Assembly: GCA_002778195.1 (NCBI GenBank) | Contig: PCDI01000007.1 | Location: forward strand, 729,127-793,126 | Origin: Raffaelea ambrosiae | Taxonomy: Eukaryota > Ascomycota > Sordariomycetes > Ophiostomatales > Ophiostomataceae | Length of the DNA: 64,000 nt | Reading direction: 5' to 3' | In this document: in pieces, positions 47,810-58,819 of the stretch | How the letters are laid out: the number at the start of each line of letters is the position of its first letter | How positions within the stretch are numbered: position 1 is the stretch's first letter | The notes under the pieces: model-generated | What the model saw: only the letters and a program-made list of their open reading frames with translations | What the model was told of the DNA's origin: nothing | Database searches by the model: none | Program-made: the position numbers and the translations under genes

Positions 47810-48220
47810 GGCGGCAACGAGAGCCTGTCGCCAGCAGTTTTTGCTGTTCGGCCTGGGATTCTGGCCAAACTTGGCCATGTTTCCGGCTACCACGACTCGG
47901 CTCTTGACTGGATCCTATCCTTCGTTGACAAAGCCGGCGATCAGCTTGTCCAGAGCCCTTTGCTCTCTGGGTGACGGCGTGTCTATGATGGCCTGCTGCG
48001 ACTTCCGGTCTCTCTGAATCTGGCCGCTTTGCAGAACATCATGAACTGCTCCTCGCAGTTGAACTAAATCTCCGTCTCGTCTGCGCTTCTATCATCATCG
48101 TCATCATCATCATCAAGGGGGTGGTCGACGAGGTCTGCTATGGCGCCCTTTGTGACGGCAAAACTAGCCCGGTACCACGGGCAAAACTCGTCGCCGAGAC
48201 ATGAAGAAGAACAGCGGTCC
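47810..48220 (-). pseudogene. NADAR-domain protein pseudogene (YbiA-like N-glycosidase fold)
   Basis: Reading the minus strand and changing frame as needed recovers most of a NADAR domain in order: GPLFFFM, then DEFCPWYRASFAVTKGAIAD, LVDHPLDDDDDDDD, FNCEEQFMMFCKAARF, QAIIDTPSPREQRALDKLIA, GFVNEG, DPVKSRVVVAGNMAKFGQNP and QKLLATGS. TAG codons interrupt it at 48066-48064 (before FNC) and 47917-47915, where the family normally has Trp (GW-D). At least three frameshifts are present: before DEFCPW, after CKAARF and after GQNP. The Trp-to-TAG change is a C-to-T at CpA on the plus strand, as RIP would make. Intact NADAR proteins hydrolyse N-glycosidic bonds in riboflavin-pathway or ADP-ribosyl substrates. 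This copy cannot encode one. Confidence 0.82.
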
Positions 48221-48234
48221 TACTGATGGACAGG

Positions 48235-48376
48235 CTGGGTGAAAATATGTCTTCTGGTAGTGTCGTCGCTGGACTGGACCGTTTTGGATGGGTCTGGCCA
48301 TTTAGGGTGGGTCTGGCCATTTAGGGTGGGTCTGGCCTTTGGATGGGTCTGGGTGAAAATATGTCTTCTGGTAGTG
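48235..48376 (+). repeat. Direct repeats flanking a 19-bp tandem minisatellite
   Basis: A 28-bp sequence (CTGGGTGAAAATATGTCTTC plus TGGTAGTG) occurs at 48235-48262 and again at 48349-48376. Between them a 19-bp unit, GGGTCTGGCCATTTAGGGT, is repeated twice in tandem (48290-48308, 48309-48327) with partial copies on both sides. It directly adjoins the upstream side of the NADAR pseudogene. Confidence 0.9.
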
Positions 48377-49803
48377 GTTTGGCCCTTCTAGTGGTCTGGC
48401 TTTTGGCTTGTTTGGGGCTGCTTGCCAACCTCTGTGGTATGCGTGTTTTTTTTTTTTTTTTTTAGCAACCTGTAACCCTGGAAGCATTTTTAACGTGAGC
48501 TATTCTCGGAAAATAGACAGGCCAAACTGTCCACATGTAGCAGGTGCCAGCCTGCCCCCTGCTCCCTGCCCGGGAAGTTGAGTCTGTGAACTACTATGAT
48601 ATTGAGCGTAAGTAAACCATAAAAATTTTATACCTTTTCGGCAATTATGTGATAGCGCTAGTCAAAGGTAAACAAAGGAAGACGAAGTACCCCCCCTTCA
48701 TTAAGCATGTATCTTTTCTCTCTCCCTCTCTCTCTCTCTCTGTTTTTTTCTGTATATTCTTTAAACCATACAGCGCTTCTTTCTTACTGAAGCCGAACGG
48801 TAGCGCATTTAATTCACTAACTTTATGTTATAATTAGAGCTCTCGCTGCTCCTCCTAAGCCCCGAACCGGTCGGGAGCACGTTTAGGAAGCTTGAGATAA
48901 TGCTATTATACTTGATTTTCTTCAGTCTCTGATCAATAGTATGTCAGCGATGTCTTAAGCAAAAGAAGTAAACGGTATGCATATTCTGTACTGGATAGTT
49001 TTTTACTGAATAGTTTTCCCGTCTGAATACATGTCTTTTTCACTGAATACCTTCGTTTTTTTTCCTATTGGCTGAAGACCCCTGCGGCCCGCCGAGCCCT
49101 AGTTGTACAGGGGTAGGCCTATACGTGATCGTTTTGGTTCAGTTCATGGGGTGACCATAGTACAATGTACGAGGTATTAGGGTATGTAAATTTTGTTAAT
49201 TCCTTTTAACCCTACAACTACAAGTAGTTACACATTCTGAGTTGACTAGTTAACAACTACGAATATGTAAAAGTCCACCACATTCTCTGGCAGCAAGTGC
49301 CCAGTACTGAACAAGCACCAAACAAAAACGCTTGGAAAGGCCTGTCCTCTGAAGATCAGGTCTATGTAAACACCGTTTTTTTGCCAGAAGGGACTGTCTG
49401 TCATGCAGCCATTTTAGCTCCCCGTATCAGTACAGAACGTACCGGTATTATGCACGTATGCGATCCCCTCCAAACCCCTCGCAATTATCAGGATCTCGCA
49501 TTTTTCATCCATCTGCTGCACAATCAAGCAGCAAACTTGACCACATCGACCTTCCACCAGTTCACAGACAGCCTGAACTTCTCAACATACCTGGTTCTGC
49601 CTCCAAAGCTTCGTCGAGATCCCAGGCCCCTGCGAAAGCACCAAGGAGCTTGGACGGCCGGTCCACAAAATCATGACCGCAGTAAAATGAAGCCGCTTCA
49701 AAAGGGCCGAAGAAGAACCATTTGTGGCGCACGCATCGTAAGCTATTCGCTGCCAGCACCCATATCTGATCCGCCGGTTGGGAGCTGTCTGTCCTTAGAC
49801 AAC
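48377..49803. other. AT-rich spacer and leader of the F-box-like gene
   Basis: A T-run at 48448-48464 and (CT)n near 48718-48740 are followed by AT-rich sequence from 48.6 to 49.28 kb. ACTACAAGTAGTTAC at 49217-49231 and GACTAGTTAACAACTAC at 49244-49260 are imperfect palindromes. An open frame in phase with the next gene begins near 49297 but lacks conserved features. Confidence 0.4.
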
Positions 49804-51613
49804 ATGGCGACTTTCCACTCGACCTTTATTGCAACTTCGGATCTCCTGTACGAACTACCAAAGCATGTGAGAGATAGCACTTGTCACAACTCCCATCGTC
49901 TTTTCCATGTCCTAAATCTTTTTGCTCACATTACTGTCCCACTGAGAAGGTCAGAAAACAAGACCAACTGGCAGCGCTGCGGCTTGTCAACAAGGCTTTC
50001 TGCGATGTCTTCACTCCCGCTTTCTACCAATCGGTGTTGATAAAGCGGCATCAAAGGGAACTGATTGCAAGGATCCCTTTTGGCATGCGAAATTATGTCA
50101 GAGAGCTTCGATGCTTCCCCGATTATGCCGACATCTCCGGCTACAGCTCTTTTGTGCAGAATTTGTTGAGTGAATTGCCGCTCTTGGAGGGTTTCATGTA
50201 TGGACTGAGGTTTCCGGCCGTATAGAGGAAGGCAGTACTAACTCTTTCTCGCTCCTTTGTGCTCAAAGATGGACAGGGACGAATTTTTATGAAAGCATAT
50301 CCGAGGAGTTGCATAAATCATGCCCCCGGCTGAAGACATTGCGTATAAGTCGTGAGAGACCCAGCCCTCGACCACACGATTGGTTCGTACCAGGCATTCC
50401 AGACCTGGGTGTAATCTGTGGCCTGGAGGAGCTGGCATTGGAGAAGATGGAAATGCATCCTCCCCTTTCGAAGCCGCACTGGTGGCAACCAATGGTGGCC
50501 AAAACCCTTGCTGCCAATGCCGGGAGTCTTCGGAAATTTAGCATCTCCTTCACGGGGCAAGCTGTGTTTCCGATGCACGGAAACCCAGTGTGCGAAGCTG
50601 AGTTTGTGACCTTCTTCGACGACATGTGCGAGGAATATGGGAAGCTGGGATCCGCAGACAGTGGAGGGTCAGAACCGCTACATCTGGAGTCCCTGCATCT
50701 GGGAAAGGGTGCCTTTCCCATGGACCTGTCTTCTCTGCAAAAGCTCTTAGATCTTCAGTACCTTCACGACGTTCACGTCGACAACACGTTTCCTACCCTA
50801 CGACGGACAAGCTCAGAAACCACGGAATTATTTTACGACCTAGCTATCAAGCCCGGTGGTATTGTCTTCCAAGCCTTTGGGCCCGACTACTGCCCAAACT
50901 TGACCCGACTGTCTGTGGCCCAGTATCGGGACGATATTCACAAGCACCTGATGAGCATGGGCCGCCCTTCTTTTGCCCGACAGCTGGCTTTGACCACGCG
51001 CACCCAGGACTATGCACACCGCTGTGAACCAGCTCAGCTGTTGCGCCCGAATCCCGAGTTCCCGTCTTGGCCGCTGCATTTCCGCATGCTCGAGGTTGAC
51101 CTGGAACGCGAAAGTATGGACAGCGCCGTCGAGTCGACAGAGGAAGGCAATTCTCGTGCGGTGGAGGAGACTCTGAACAGTCTTGTCACGGACGACAATG
51201 GCACGCTGGAAGGACTGGTGCTCCATTTGGACGAAGACGACCCCGAAGACGACGACATGGAGGCAGACGCCAAAGTCGGACTGGTTGACCTGGACATTGT
51301 TCTGGCTGCCCTCCCCCAGCTCAAAAATTTACAACAGCTCGCCATCCGGCGCTACCCATTCTTCAAGTCGCACATGACGGGGCAGACGCTCATCCAGGTA
51401 GCCCGGGCGCTTGGGCAGGCCGTGCCATCCTTGCGGTACATTGAAGTTTATGGTCATCATTGGCGGATCTGCCGAGCATGGCCAGGCGTCAGTGGCCCTT
51501 TGCGGTCGACGTGGAGAGCAAGACAAGACGAGATTTGGCTCGAGGAGATGGAAGACGAGGGTCTCGATGACGTCGAACTGTTTCGTATCTCCCGTTGGGT
51601 GCCGGGCATTTAA
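49804..51613 (+). CDS. F-box/LRR-like hypothetical protein
   Basis: Three exons (49804-49866, 49950-50209, 50269-51613; introns 83 and 59 nt, the second with a perfect TACTAAC branch site) give 555 aa. The N-terminus (LLYELPKHVRKQDQLAALRL, VNKAFCDVFTPAFYQSV) resembles the second half of a fungal F-box, where the Leu/Pro and LRLVNKAF positions fit. The rest has irregular leucine-rich segments (LEELALEKMEMH, LHLESLHLGKGAF, LVDLDIVLAALPQLKNLQQL) as in fungal F-box/LRR proteins, plus an acidic DEDDPEDDDME stretch. Such proteins usually present substrates to SCF ubiquitin ligases, but the Skp1-binding half is incomplete here. The first donor and start are the least certain parts. The gene converges on the permease gene 130 bases away. 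Confidence 0.7.
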
Positions 51614-51742
51614 CCAATTTTGGGCTATGAGCAAATTAACAGGACACGACTGAACAGAGGAAACACTGAAGAGCAAATTTCCTTTCTCTTTCCGACTTTC
51701 TTTCTTTTCTGTCTACATGCGCTTTTTTTTTTTCTTTTTTCA

Positions 51743-53495
51743 TCAAGACTTGACGGGGGCCACGGCAGTGCCCACGTCCATGTTCTTTTCTTTGTCCAGA
51801 CTGCCATGGAGCACCTCGACCTCCCGAATCGTTTCCGGCACCAGCGTCGACGCGTCCGGGACGAGCATGTTGGCGGCTATGTAGACGAACACGCTCGTGG
51901 CGAAGCCGTACAGCCAGTTGAAGCTGTAGAGGTGCTTCGCCCCGTCGGTGATGTGGATGCTGCCGTTGGTGGTGCTGCCGACGGCTTGGATCATGCCAGG
52001 GAAGTTGGGGCCCAGGGCCAGCAGGAAGGCCAGCATGGCCCGCCAGTTGATGCCGTGCCAGTACTGGTAGCGGCCCTGCGGGTCGTACAGCGCGGGCAGG
52101 TCGATGTGGCGGCGCTTGACGACCCAGTAGTCGGCGCACATGATGCCGGCGATGGGGGCGAGAAAGATGGCGTAGCTGCTCATAAAGGTCAAGAAGTTGG
52201 TGGCGGAGGCGAGGATGCGCCAGGGCACAAAGACCCAGGCGCCGACAAAGGCGGCCACGATGCAGCCGCGGCGGATGTTGAGGTAGCGCGGACACAGCAC
52301 GGTCATGTCGTTGGCAGCCGAGATGGAGTTGGCCGTGATGTTGGTGCACATCTGCGAGACGCACCAGGCCACGCCGCAGAAAAAGGCGGCCGCGCGGCCG
52401 CCGCTCGACCCCGTCTCGATCCAGCGCATGTAGATGTTGAGCGGGTTCCACAGCATCGTGCCGTAGATCACCGCCGTCGCGGACGTGCCGACGATGCCGA
52501 CCAGCATGCCGGCCGTGTACACGAAGGGGATGAACGGCAGCTGGACGTACTGCCCCTTGGAGGCCTGCTTGGCGTACCGCGAAAAGTCGGGGATGTTGCA
52601 CGCCAGCGTGGACAGCCCGCCCGACACCGAGGTCATGCAGGCCAAGAACTTCCAGGCCTTGGCCGCGCCCGTCAGCGCCGCCTTTTCGGCAAAGACGGGA
52701 CCGGCACCGCCAGCCTGGTGCACGCACCAGCCCATGGTGGCCAGTGCCGCCGTGGGCGTGACAACCAGCTTGACGAGAAAGAGCGGCCGCAGTTTCTGGG
52801 GCGGAATCAGGAGCAGAGGGAGCTGGACGATGAAGAATATGACAAAGCTGGAGAGGGTCGTTAGCACTTCCGTGTCCGTTGTTTTCTATTTTGTTTTCCT
52901 TTATGTTTTCAATTTTCTTTTTTTTTCAACGCAAAGGCCCCCACCTGATCATTCCCTCGGTCGTGATACCCATATTGCTGGCAATGTGGTTTTCCACCCT
53001 GGCATAGGATGGCCAGATGGCCTGGATCATGACGGTCATGGCCACAGACCCGTTTGTCGTGACAGTGCCCAGCCAAAACATGGCCAGAACACAGCGAGAC
53101 ACAACGCAGAAGTAGCCAAAGTAGTAGCCGAACGAGGAGCGCACAATGACAGAAAAGGGTATGTGGAGGTCAGCCCCAATGGCGCCGTTCAAGACCATGG
53201 GAATCGACGTGCAAAAGGACCCGACCACGACAGCCGGGATGGCCTCCCGCCAGCTCAGACCAGAGCTGAGCATGCTTCCGCCGGTCTGCCAGCTTCCCAG
53301 ACTGACGACTTCGGTGGCCCAGTACGCCATCCACGTCCAAATCGACCATGTCTGGTCCTCGGGGCCGACCGGGTCCATGTCCTTGTTGGACCAGATGTGG
53401 TCCGGCGCCAGCGCGGAGGGCTCCTTGGGTAGTTCCCATGCTGACAGGGTTGTGCAGCGGGCCACGATGGTTTTCTTGGAAGGAAAGTAGCCCAT
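51743..53495 (-). CDS. NCS1-family nucleobase/allantoin-type permease
   Basis: Two exons (53495-52945, 52847-51743; 97-nt intron) give 551 aa with about 12 hydrophobic segments, typical of NCS1 (Fur/Fcy-type) transporters. Diagnostic blocks are WSIWTWMAYWATEVVSLGSW (substrate-site TM1), the Gly/Ala-rich LNGAIGADLHIPF, GYYFGYFCVVSRC, GLSTLACNIPDFSRYAK (TM6 region), TANSISAANDMTVLCPRYLN (TM8) and IAGIMCADYWVVKRR. This pattern fits the Fur subgroup (uracil, allantoin, uridine, thiamine-like substrates) better than Fcy. It works in the plasma membrane as a proton-linked importer. It shares a 720-base divergent promoter with the dioxygenase gene, which suggests a joint role in nucleobase use. The exact substrate is unknown. 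Confidence 0.9.
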
Positions 53496-54215
53496 TTTCG
53501 GTTGCTGCAGCCCGTGTTTGCGCAGTCTCGCGTGTGAAAATCAATTGAACAAAGACAAGAAACAAGGGGGAAACAACACCTCCAAATAGTATCAAAGAAA
53601 ACCAGCAAGACAGTGCACCACAGTCGATTTATATAAAACCCTTGCTCACGTATGCAAGTCCACTACAGCTGGCGAGCCGCAATGATACCGTTCTCTCCGA
53701 GATAACGATCCATGGGCCTGGCAGAGGCCAAATCGCGAATCGTCTATTGGAGCGCCGAAGGGGGTGTTGCAAACACCCGGGGGGGGGGGGAAGAGATCAC
53801 ACTCTGTCGAGCGGGTGAGATACCGACATAAATGGCAACGGCTAGCAGCCACTTTGGAACTAGAAAAACGAAATTGTGTGCAAAAATTGACACAGGGGAA
53901 ACAAAGAACCAAGCACAAGGCGATAAAGATGGGCGACTACTCACCCGCGGCCGAGATTGGCGGGTCGGCCTGGACGGCTTATGGACGCTTTTCGAATAGA
54001 GACAACCCCGGCAACAAGGATCGGGCGACATAGGACGCCCGACTTGTATTTTAAGATGCCTGTAGACGCCAGGGTGGATGGATTTGTCATGAGTGAGCAT
54101 ACGCCTATGCATTGACTCTAGAAAGGGTGCCTCTGATAAGAAACAACTCCCAAATTTCCAAAACGGACCGGAGAAAGCAGCCACCACACTCTCCACAGCC
54201 TGCCGACCACACAAA
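53496..54215. promoter_or_regulatory. Divergent promoter, NCS1 permease / 2OG dioxygenase
   Basis: A 720-base head-to-head spacer. HGATAR strings, the type bound by AreA/NIT2 nitrogen regulators, occur at 53700-53705 (AGATAA), 53921-53926 (CGATAA) and 54134-54139 (TGATAA). About two are expected by chance in this length, so the count is suggestive only. A G-run lies at 53780-53790. Nitrogen control would fit the two flanking gene families. Confidence 0.4.
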
Positions 54216-55821
54216 ATGGCAACGACAACAACAACAACAACAGCAACCGCTACGATTCTCAGGAACATCCAGGACCCTCTGGACACGAAGAATGTGTTTT
54301 ACCAGTCCGGAGGTTATCGCCTCTCCCGGCCGGTCTTGACGGGCAAGGATGCAAAGAAGACGTTTGACACCATCCCCACCGTTGACGTGGGCAACATCTT
54401 TTCCGAGGATGCCGAGGTGCGGCGGGCCATTGCCAAACAGGTGGGCAACGTGTGTGAGGAGGTTGGCTTTTTCTACGCCGTCAATGCCCCGGTGTCTCGC
54501 ACAAAAATGGGTAAGAGGGGAGATGATGGTGATGGTGTTCACAAACATGGCGACCTTGGACTAATACAAATTCAGACGCCGCCATGAACATGGTCAAGAC
54601 CTTCTTCCGCATGCCACAAGAAGAACTGGTAAGAAGAGGATACCCCTTGATTCGGTCGTGGAGGCTGTTTTTTTTTTTTTTTTTTTTTTTTGTTTAATTC
54701 TTTCTTTTACCCAATCCATCAACGTTGACTGGGATCTTGCTAGCTGAAACTACACGTCGACAACAGCCAAGGGCTCAAGGGCTACCTGCCATTCAAGTTC
54801 AAAGACGGCAGCGACCGCCGTGCTTCGTACAGCTTTGGTCGCGACTACACCAACCCGGAACAGCATTTCGTCAAGAAAGCCCCAGAGGGCACCGTGCCGT
54901 TGAACCAATGGCCAGACGACGCCTTGCCCGAGTTTCGCAAGACCCTCTACGAGTATTGTACGTGAAGAGACAAGGGGGGCCGGGACGAAACGGAACAGGA
55001 TGGGGTGAACTGAGGAAGAAACGCCACGACTGACATTGCCACAGACCGGGAAGTGTTCAAGTTTGCCGAGGCTCTGCTGCGGATCTTTGCCATGGCCCTG
55101 GACCTGGAGGAGACCGCGTTCGACTCGACGTTTGCATGTCCCCTCAACGACATCACGATGCAGTACTACCCCATTCAGAGCCCGGACGAGTGCTCTTCGA
55201 TTGTACCACATGCTGACTATGGTGGTCTGACATTATTGTATCAAGGTAGGCAGGAAGAAAGAGAGAGAGGGAAAGGAAAGGAAAATACAGAGGGAAGCCA
55301 ACAAAAAAAGAAAAAGAAAAAGAAAAAGAAAAAAACCGAAAATTGACGACTCACTCGATGGACTGACTGGCTTGCCTCTAGACGATGTCGGCGGCCTCGA
55401 GGTCTTGAATGCCAACGGCATCTGGGTCCCAGCCCCTCCCAAGGACCATGCCTATGTCATCAACACCGGCAGCTACATGGAGGTCCTGTCCAACGGCCGC
55501 TTCCCGGCCACGGTGCATCGCGCGTTCGGCAACCCCCGCAGCGAGCGCTTCTCGCTGCCGTTCTTCTACAACCCGAGCCCGGACGCCATCGTGGCCCCGC
55601 CGGCCGCCCTGCTGGCCCCGAAGAACGGCGCGCCACAACAAGAGAGCCGGTTTGCGCCCCAGGACGTGAGCCGGCGGCAGATCAAGGGCCTGGCGACGAA
55701 CCGGCCGCACCACCCCTTCTTCCAGAAGCTGCGGGCGCTGGGATTCCAAGACGACGATCTGACGTTTGACCTGGTGGCGAAGCCGATGGAGGAGATTGAG
55801 AAGATGGCTGAGAAGAAGTGA
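54216..55821 (+). CDS. 2-oxoglutarate/Fe(II)-dependent dioxygenase (isopenicillin-N-synthase-like)
   Basis: Five exons (54216-54510, 54576-54628, 54744-54957, 55045-55245, 55382-55821) join in frame to 400 aa. The N-terminal DIOX_N region (IPTVDVGNIF, VGNVCEEVGFFYAVN) is followed by the jelly-roll core. The iron ligands are H243 and D245 (PHADYGGLTLLYQ) and H300 (ATVHRAF). R310-x-S312 (ERFSLPFF) binds 2-oxoglutarate. All catalytic residues are therefore present. Family members include thymine 7-hydroxylase, gibberellin-type oxidases and isopenicillin-N synthase. Pairing with an NCS1 permease favours a nucleobase or related heterocycle as substrate, but this is inference. Intron 2 has a T24-like run and intron 4 an (AAAAAG)n repeat. 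Confidence 0.92.
55298..55336 (+). repeat. (AAAAAG)n intronic repeat
   Basis: Tandem AAAAAG units in the last intron of the dioxygenase gene. Confidence 0.85.
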
Positions 55822-56089
55822 AGATGGGAGAGGAAAAAGCAAACCGTAGTAGTTGGAGACGTTCATCAGAGAACCCCAGTCAATACACGAATTGGATGGA
55901 ATTTTGATTGCATTTTGCTCTCTCTTTCGATCTTGCTATTCCTTACTGCTATTCTGTTCTTTCGTAATTTTTTTTTTCTTTTTCCTTTTCCTTTTGATTT
56001 TCAATTTCTTTTTCGGTTTTTTTTCTCCCAACTTGCACTGGCTCTGTCATCCCAAGATGTACATGCGTCTCGCCTTCATCTGGATGTGT

Positions 56090-58786
56090 CTACAAACTAT
56101 GGCTGTGCAGCGTAAAGTCATACCACCACGGCATGAACAGTTCCTCGTCGCCCAACTGGGTGTCCATGACAGGCACGGCTTCGATCTGCCCGAATGTCCC
56201 TGCTTCGAACGTGCTGTGCACCGGCGTGGTTCTCGGATCAGCCGAAGCAGCCGTGGCGACCCCACTCGCAGAAGTCGCAGAAGCAGCCGCAGCAGCGGCT
56301 GGACCCGGAGTCTGCGCCTGCGCCTGCGCCTGCGCCCGGGCCGGGACACGTGTCCGTCGTCGCCGAGCACCCGATGGCACCGACGCCGGTGCCGGCATGG
56401 CCCCGGTCGCCGCCGCGGCCGCCGGCGGGATCGTACCGGCATCAATGTCCTGCGCCAGCCGCGCAATCTCCTGCGGATCCAGTGTCCGGAAGTGTCTTCT
56501 CTGGCCCGGCCGCGCCCCCCCCGGTTCTGGCCGTCCCCCCCCGGGCCGCGGGGTCCCTTGGTGCAGCAGCCGCTGCACGATCTGGATGCCCCGGTGGACG
56601 ATCGAGTTGGGCCGCGGCGCCGCGCGCAGCACGGCCAGGGACTGGTGCATGAGGTCGAGGTCGCCCTTCTCGAGGGTGTACGGCTCGGTGGTGAACAGGG
56701 CGTGCAGCGTGAGGATGATGCAGGCGCTGATGGCGTGGGTCGGAATGGACCATATTTCGGGAGGGGGGGCGGAGGGGGAGGAGAAGGACAAGGAGACGTC
56801 CTGCGGCGGGGGAGGCGACGCCTCCAGCAGGTAGGAGCGGAGAATCTTGCGGGCGGCGGCGAGACAGACAAAGCGCGAGTAGTGGTAGCGCTTGTCCTGG
56901 AAGCTGCGGCAGAAGAACGTGCGGTGGATCATGACGCGCTGGTGCCAGCTGGTGATGACGAGGGCGCGCCACTGGGCGGCGAGGTGGGACGGGGACGACC
57001 CGGAGGGCGACGACCCGGAGGGCGACGCGCCCAGGGCCGCCCGCGAGCGGGCGCGGGCCTGCTCGATCTCGCCCATGGCGGCTTCGAGCTGGGCGTCGGC
57101 GGCGAGGACCTGGGCGAAGCGGGCGTCGAGGGGGGACGTCCCCGAAGCGGACGCAGACGCGGACGCAGACGCAGACGACGGCCCGGCGGCGCGGAGGGGC
57201 ACGGCGGCGAGCGCGTCAAAGAGGGACCGATAGATGGAGGTGAGCCGAGCGAGGAAGAGCATGTAGGTGCTCTGGGTGGAGACGGACAGCGGGAGGTCGA
57301 CGAGGCCGCTGCCGTGGTGGCCCGCGTCGGCACCGCCACAGACGGCATCGTCGTCGTCCTCGCGGCAGTTGGCCGGCAGCGCACCATCCCCATCACCACC
57401 ACCATCACCACCACGCGTGCCGTGCGCCGGCACAAGGGCATACGACTTTTGGGAGGCGATGAGGTACCAGTCCTGGGTGCAGAGGAAGCACCAGACGCGC
57501 TTCTGCACTTCGCGATGGACCCGGCTGGCAAAGGACGGCCGCTCGCCGGCCGACAAGGGCGCCAGCCGATGCAGCCGGTGGCCTGTGCTCTGGGCGATGG
57601 TGTTGGCGCACGACAGCAGGACCTTGATGCGGCGTGTATCCCTGGGGGGGGGGCGCGATATGTGAGCCCTTGGGGTTTTCTAACCGGTGAAAGGGGGCTT
57701 TCCACAGAAGACGGATTGACGTACCCAAACGCATGTGCACAGAGGACCAGCACGCAGATGGCCTGCAAAGAATGGACTGACCCGTTTAGAGGAAGAAAAG
57801 GCCAAAACACACCCCCCCCCCCCCAAAAAAAAAAAAAAAAACCCTAGAGGAGAGACGTACGGGACTGCACGACCATAAAGTCGGACTGCATCAGCATCGC
57901 AATCGTGATCTGGTAGAGCCGCTGGGCCGTGGCATAGCCGTGGTCCAGGCCGAGTCGCTGGTGGTCGTGGCCGTCCATGTAGTACACGCTGGTCTGGTAT
58001 GGTGTGGAATGGTCAGCGCGAATCCCCCCCCTTCAACTTGTATCGATGTATTGTGCTTCTTACACAGAGCATGGCACAGTACAGGCTCAGCCAGGCCGCA
58101 TCGCGGTGCCGGCGCCCGGCCAGGTAGTCGTCGCACTCGCGCACAAAAAACGGCAGGTAGACCACATTGTGCATCCAGGCCACGTTGTGCCGGTGGAAGT
58201 GCAAAAGGCCGGGCACGCGGGCCGTCCCGACGAGGTCGTGCACCTCGGCGAGGAGGGCCAGGATCGCCGGCGGCAGCGGCGGCGGCGTGGCGGTCGCGGT
58301 GGTCTTCGGCGTGGCCGGTCCGTGGGCTTCTTCGCGGTGCGGGTGGTGGGGAGGATGGCTGGGCGCATGGGTGCCCCAGGCGAGCGACTCGAGGGACATG
58401 GCCGCCTCGACGGCGAGGTCGCTGGGGGTGGCCTGGTCATGGTCATCATAGTCGTCGTGGCCGGGAGGGAGGCCAAACTCGAGGGTGTCTGCTTCGGGGC
58501 CAGGGGGGGTGCTCTCGCGCAGCAGCGTCCCGTGCCAGGCCGCCCCGACAAACGTCGCCAGCGCCGGATCCACGACCATGCGGGTCGACTCGTCTGCGGG
58601 GCCCACATCCAACGCGTCCGGCCGCAGCACAGAGAGTCGGCTGCTCGCCTCCGACGTGTGGCGGGCCGTGCCGCTCTGGCTCCGGCTCCGGCTCAGGCTC
58701 TGGCTCGGTGTTGGTGCCGGCGGCATGTCGCTTCCGGGACGGTGGTTTTGGTCCGCCACGGATGTCGGCGTGGATGTACGCCGCCG

Positions 58787-58819
<33 letters not shown>

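Noticed and set aside
53700..54139. Three HGATAR sites as proof of AreA/NIT2 control
   Set aside because: About two are expected by chance in 720 bases. Kept only as a suggestive note.
55853..57847. 664-codon plus-strand frame over the Zn2Cys6 gene
   Set aside because: Antisense to conserved exons, with Arg/Gly-rich translation typical of GC-rich shadows.
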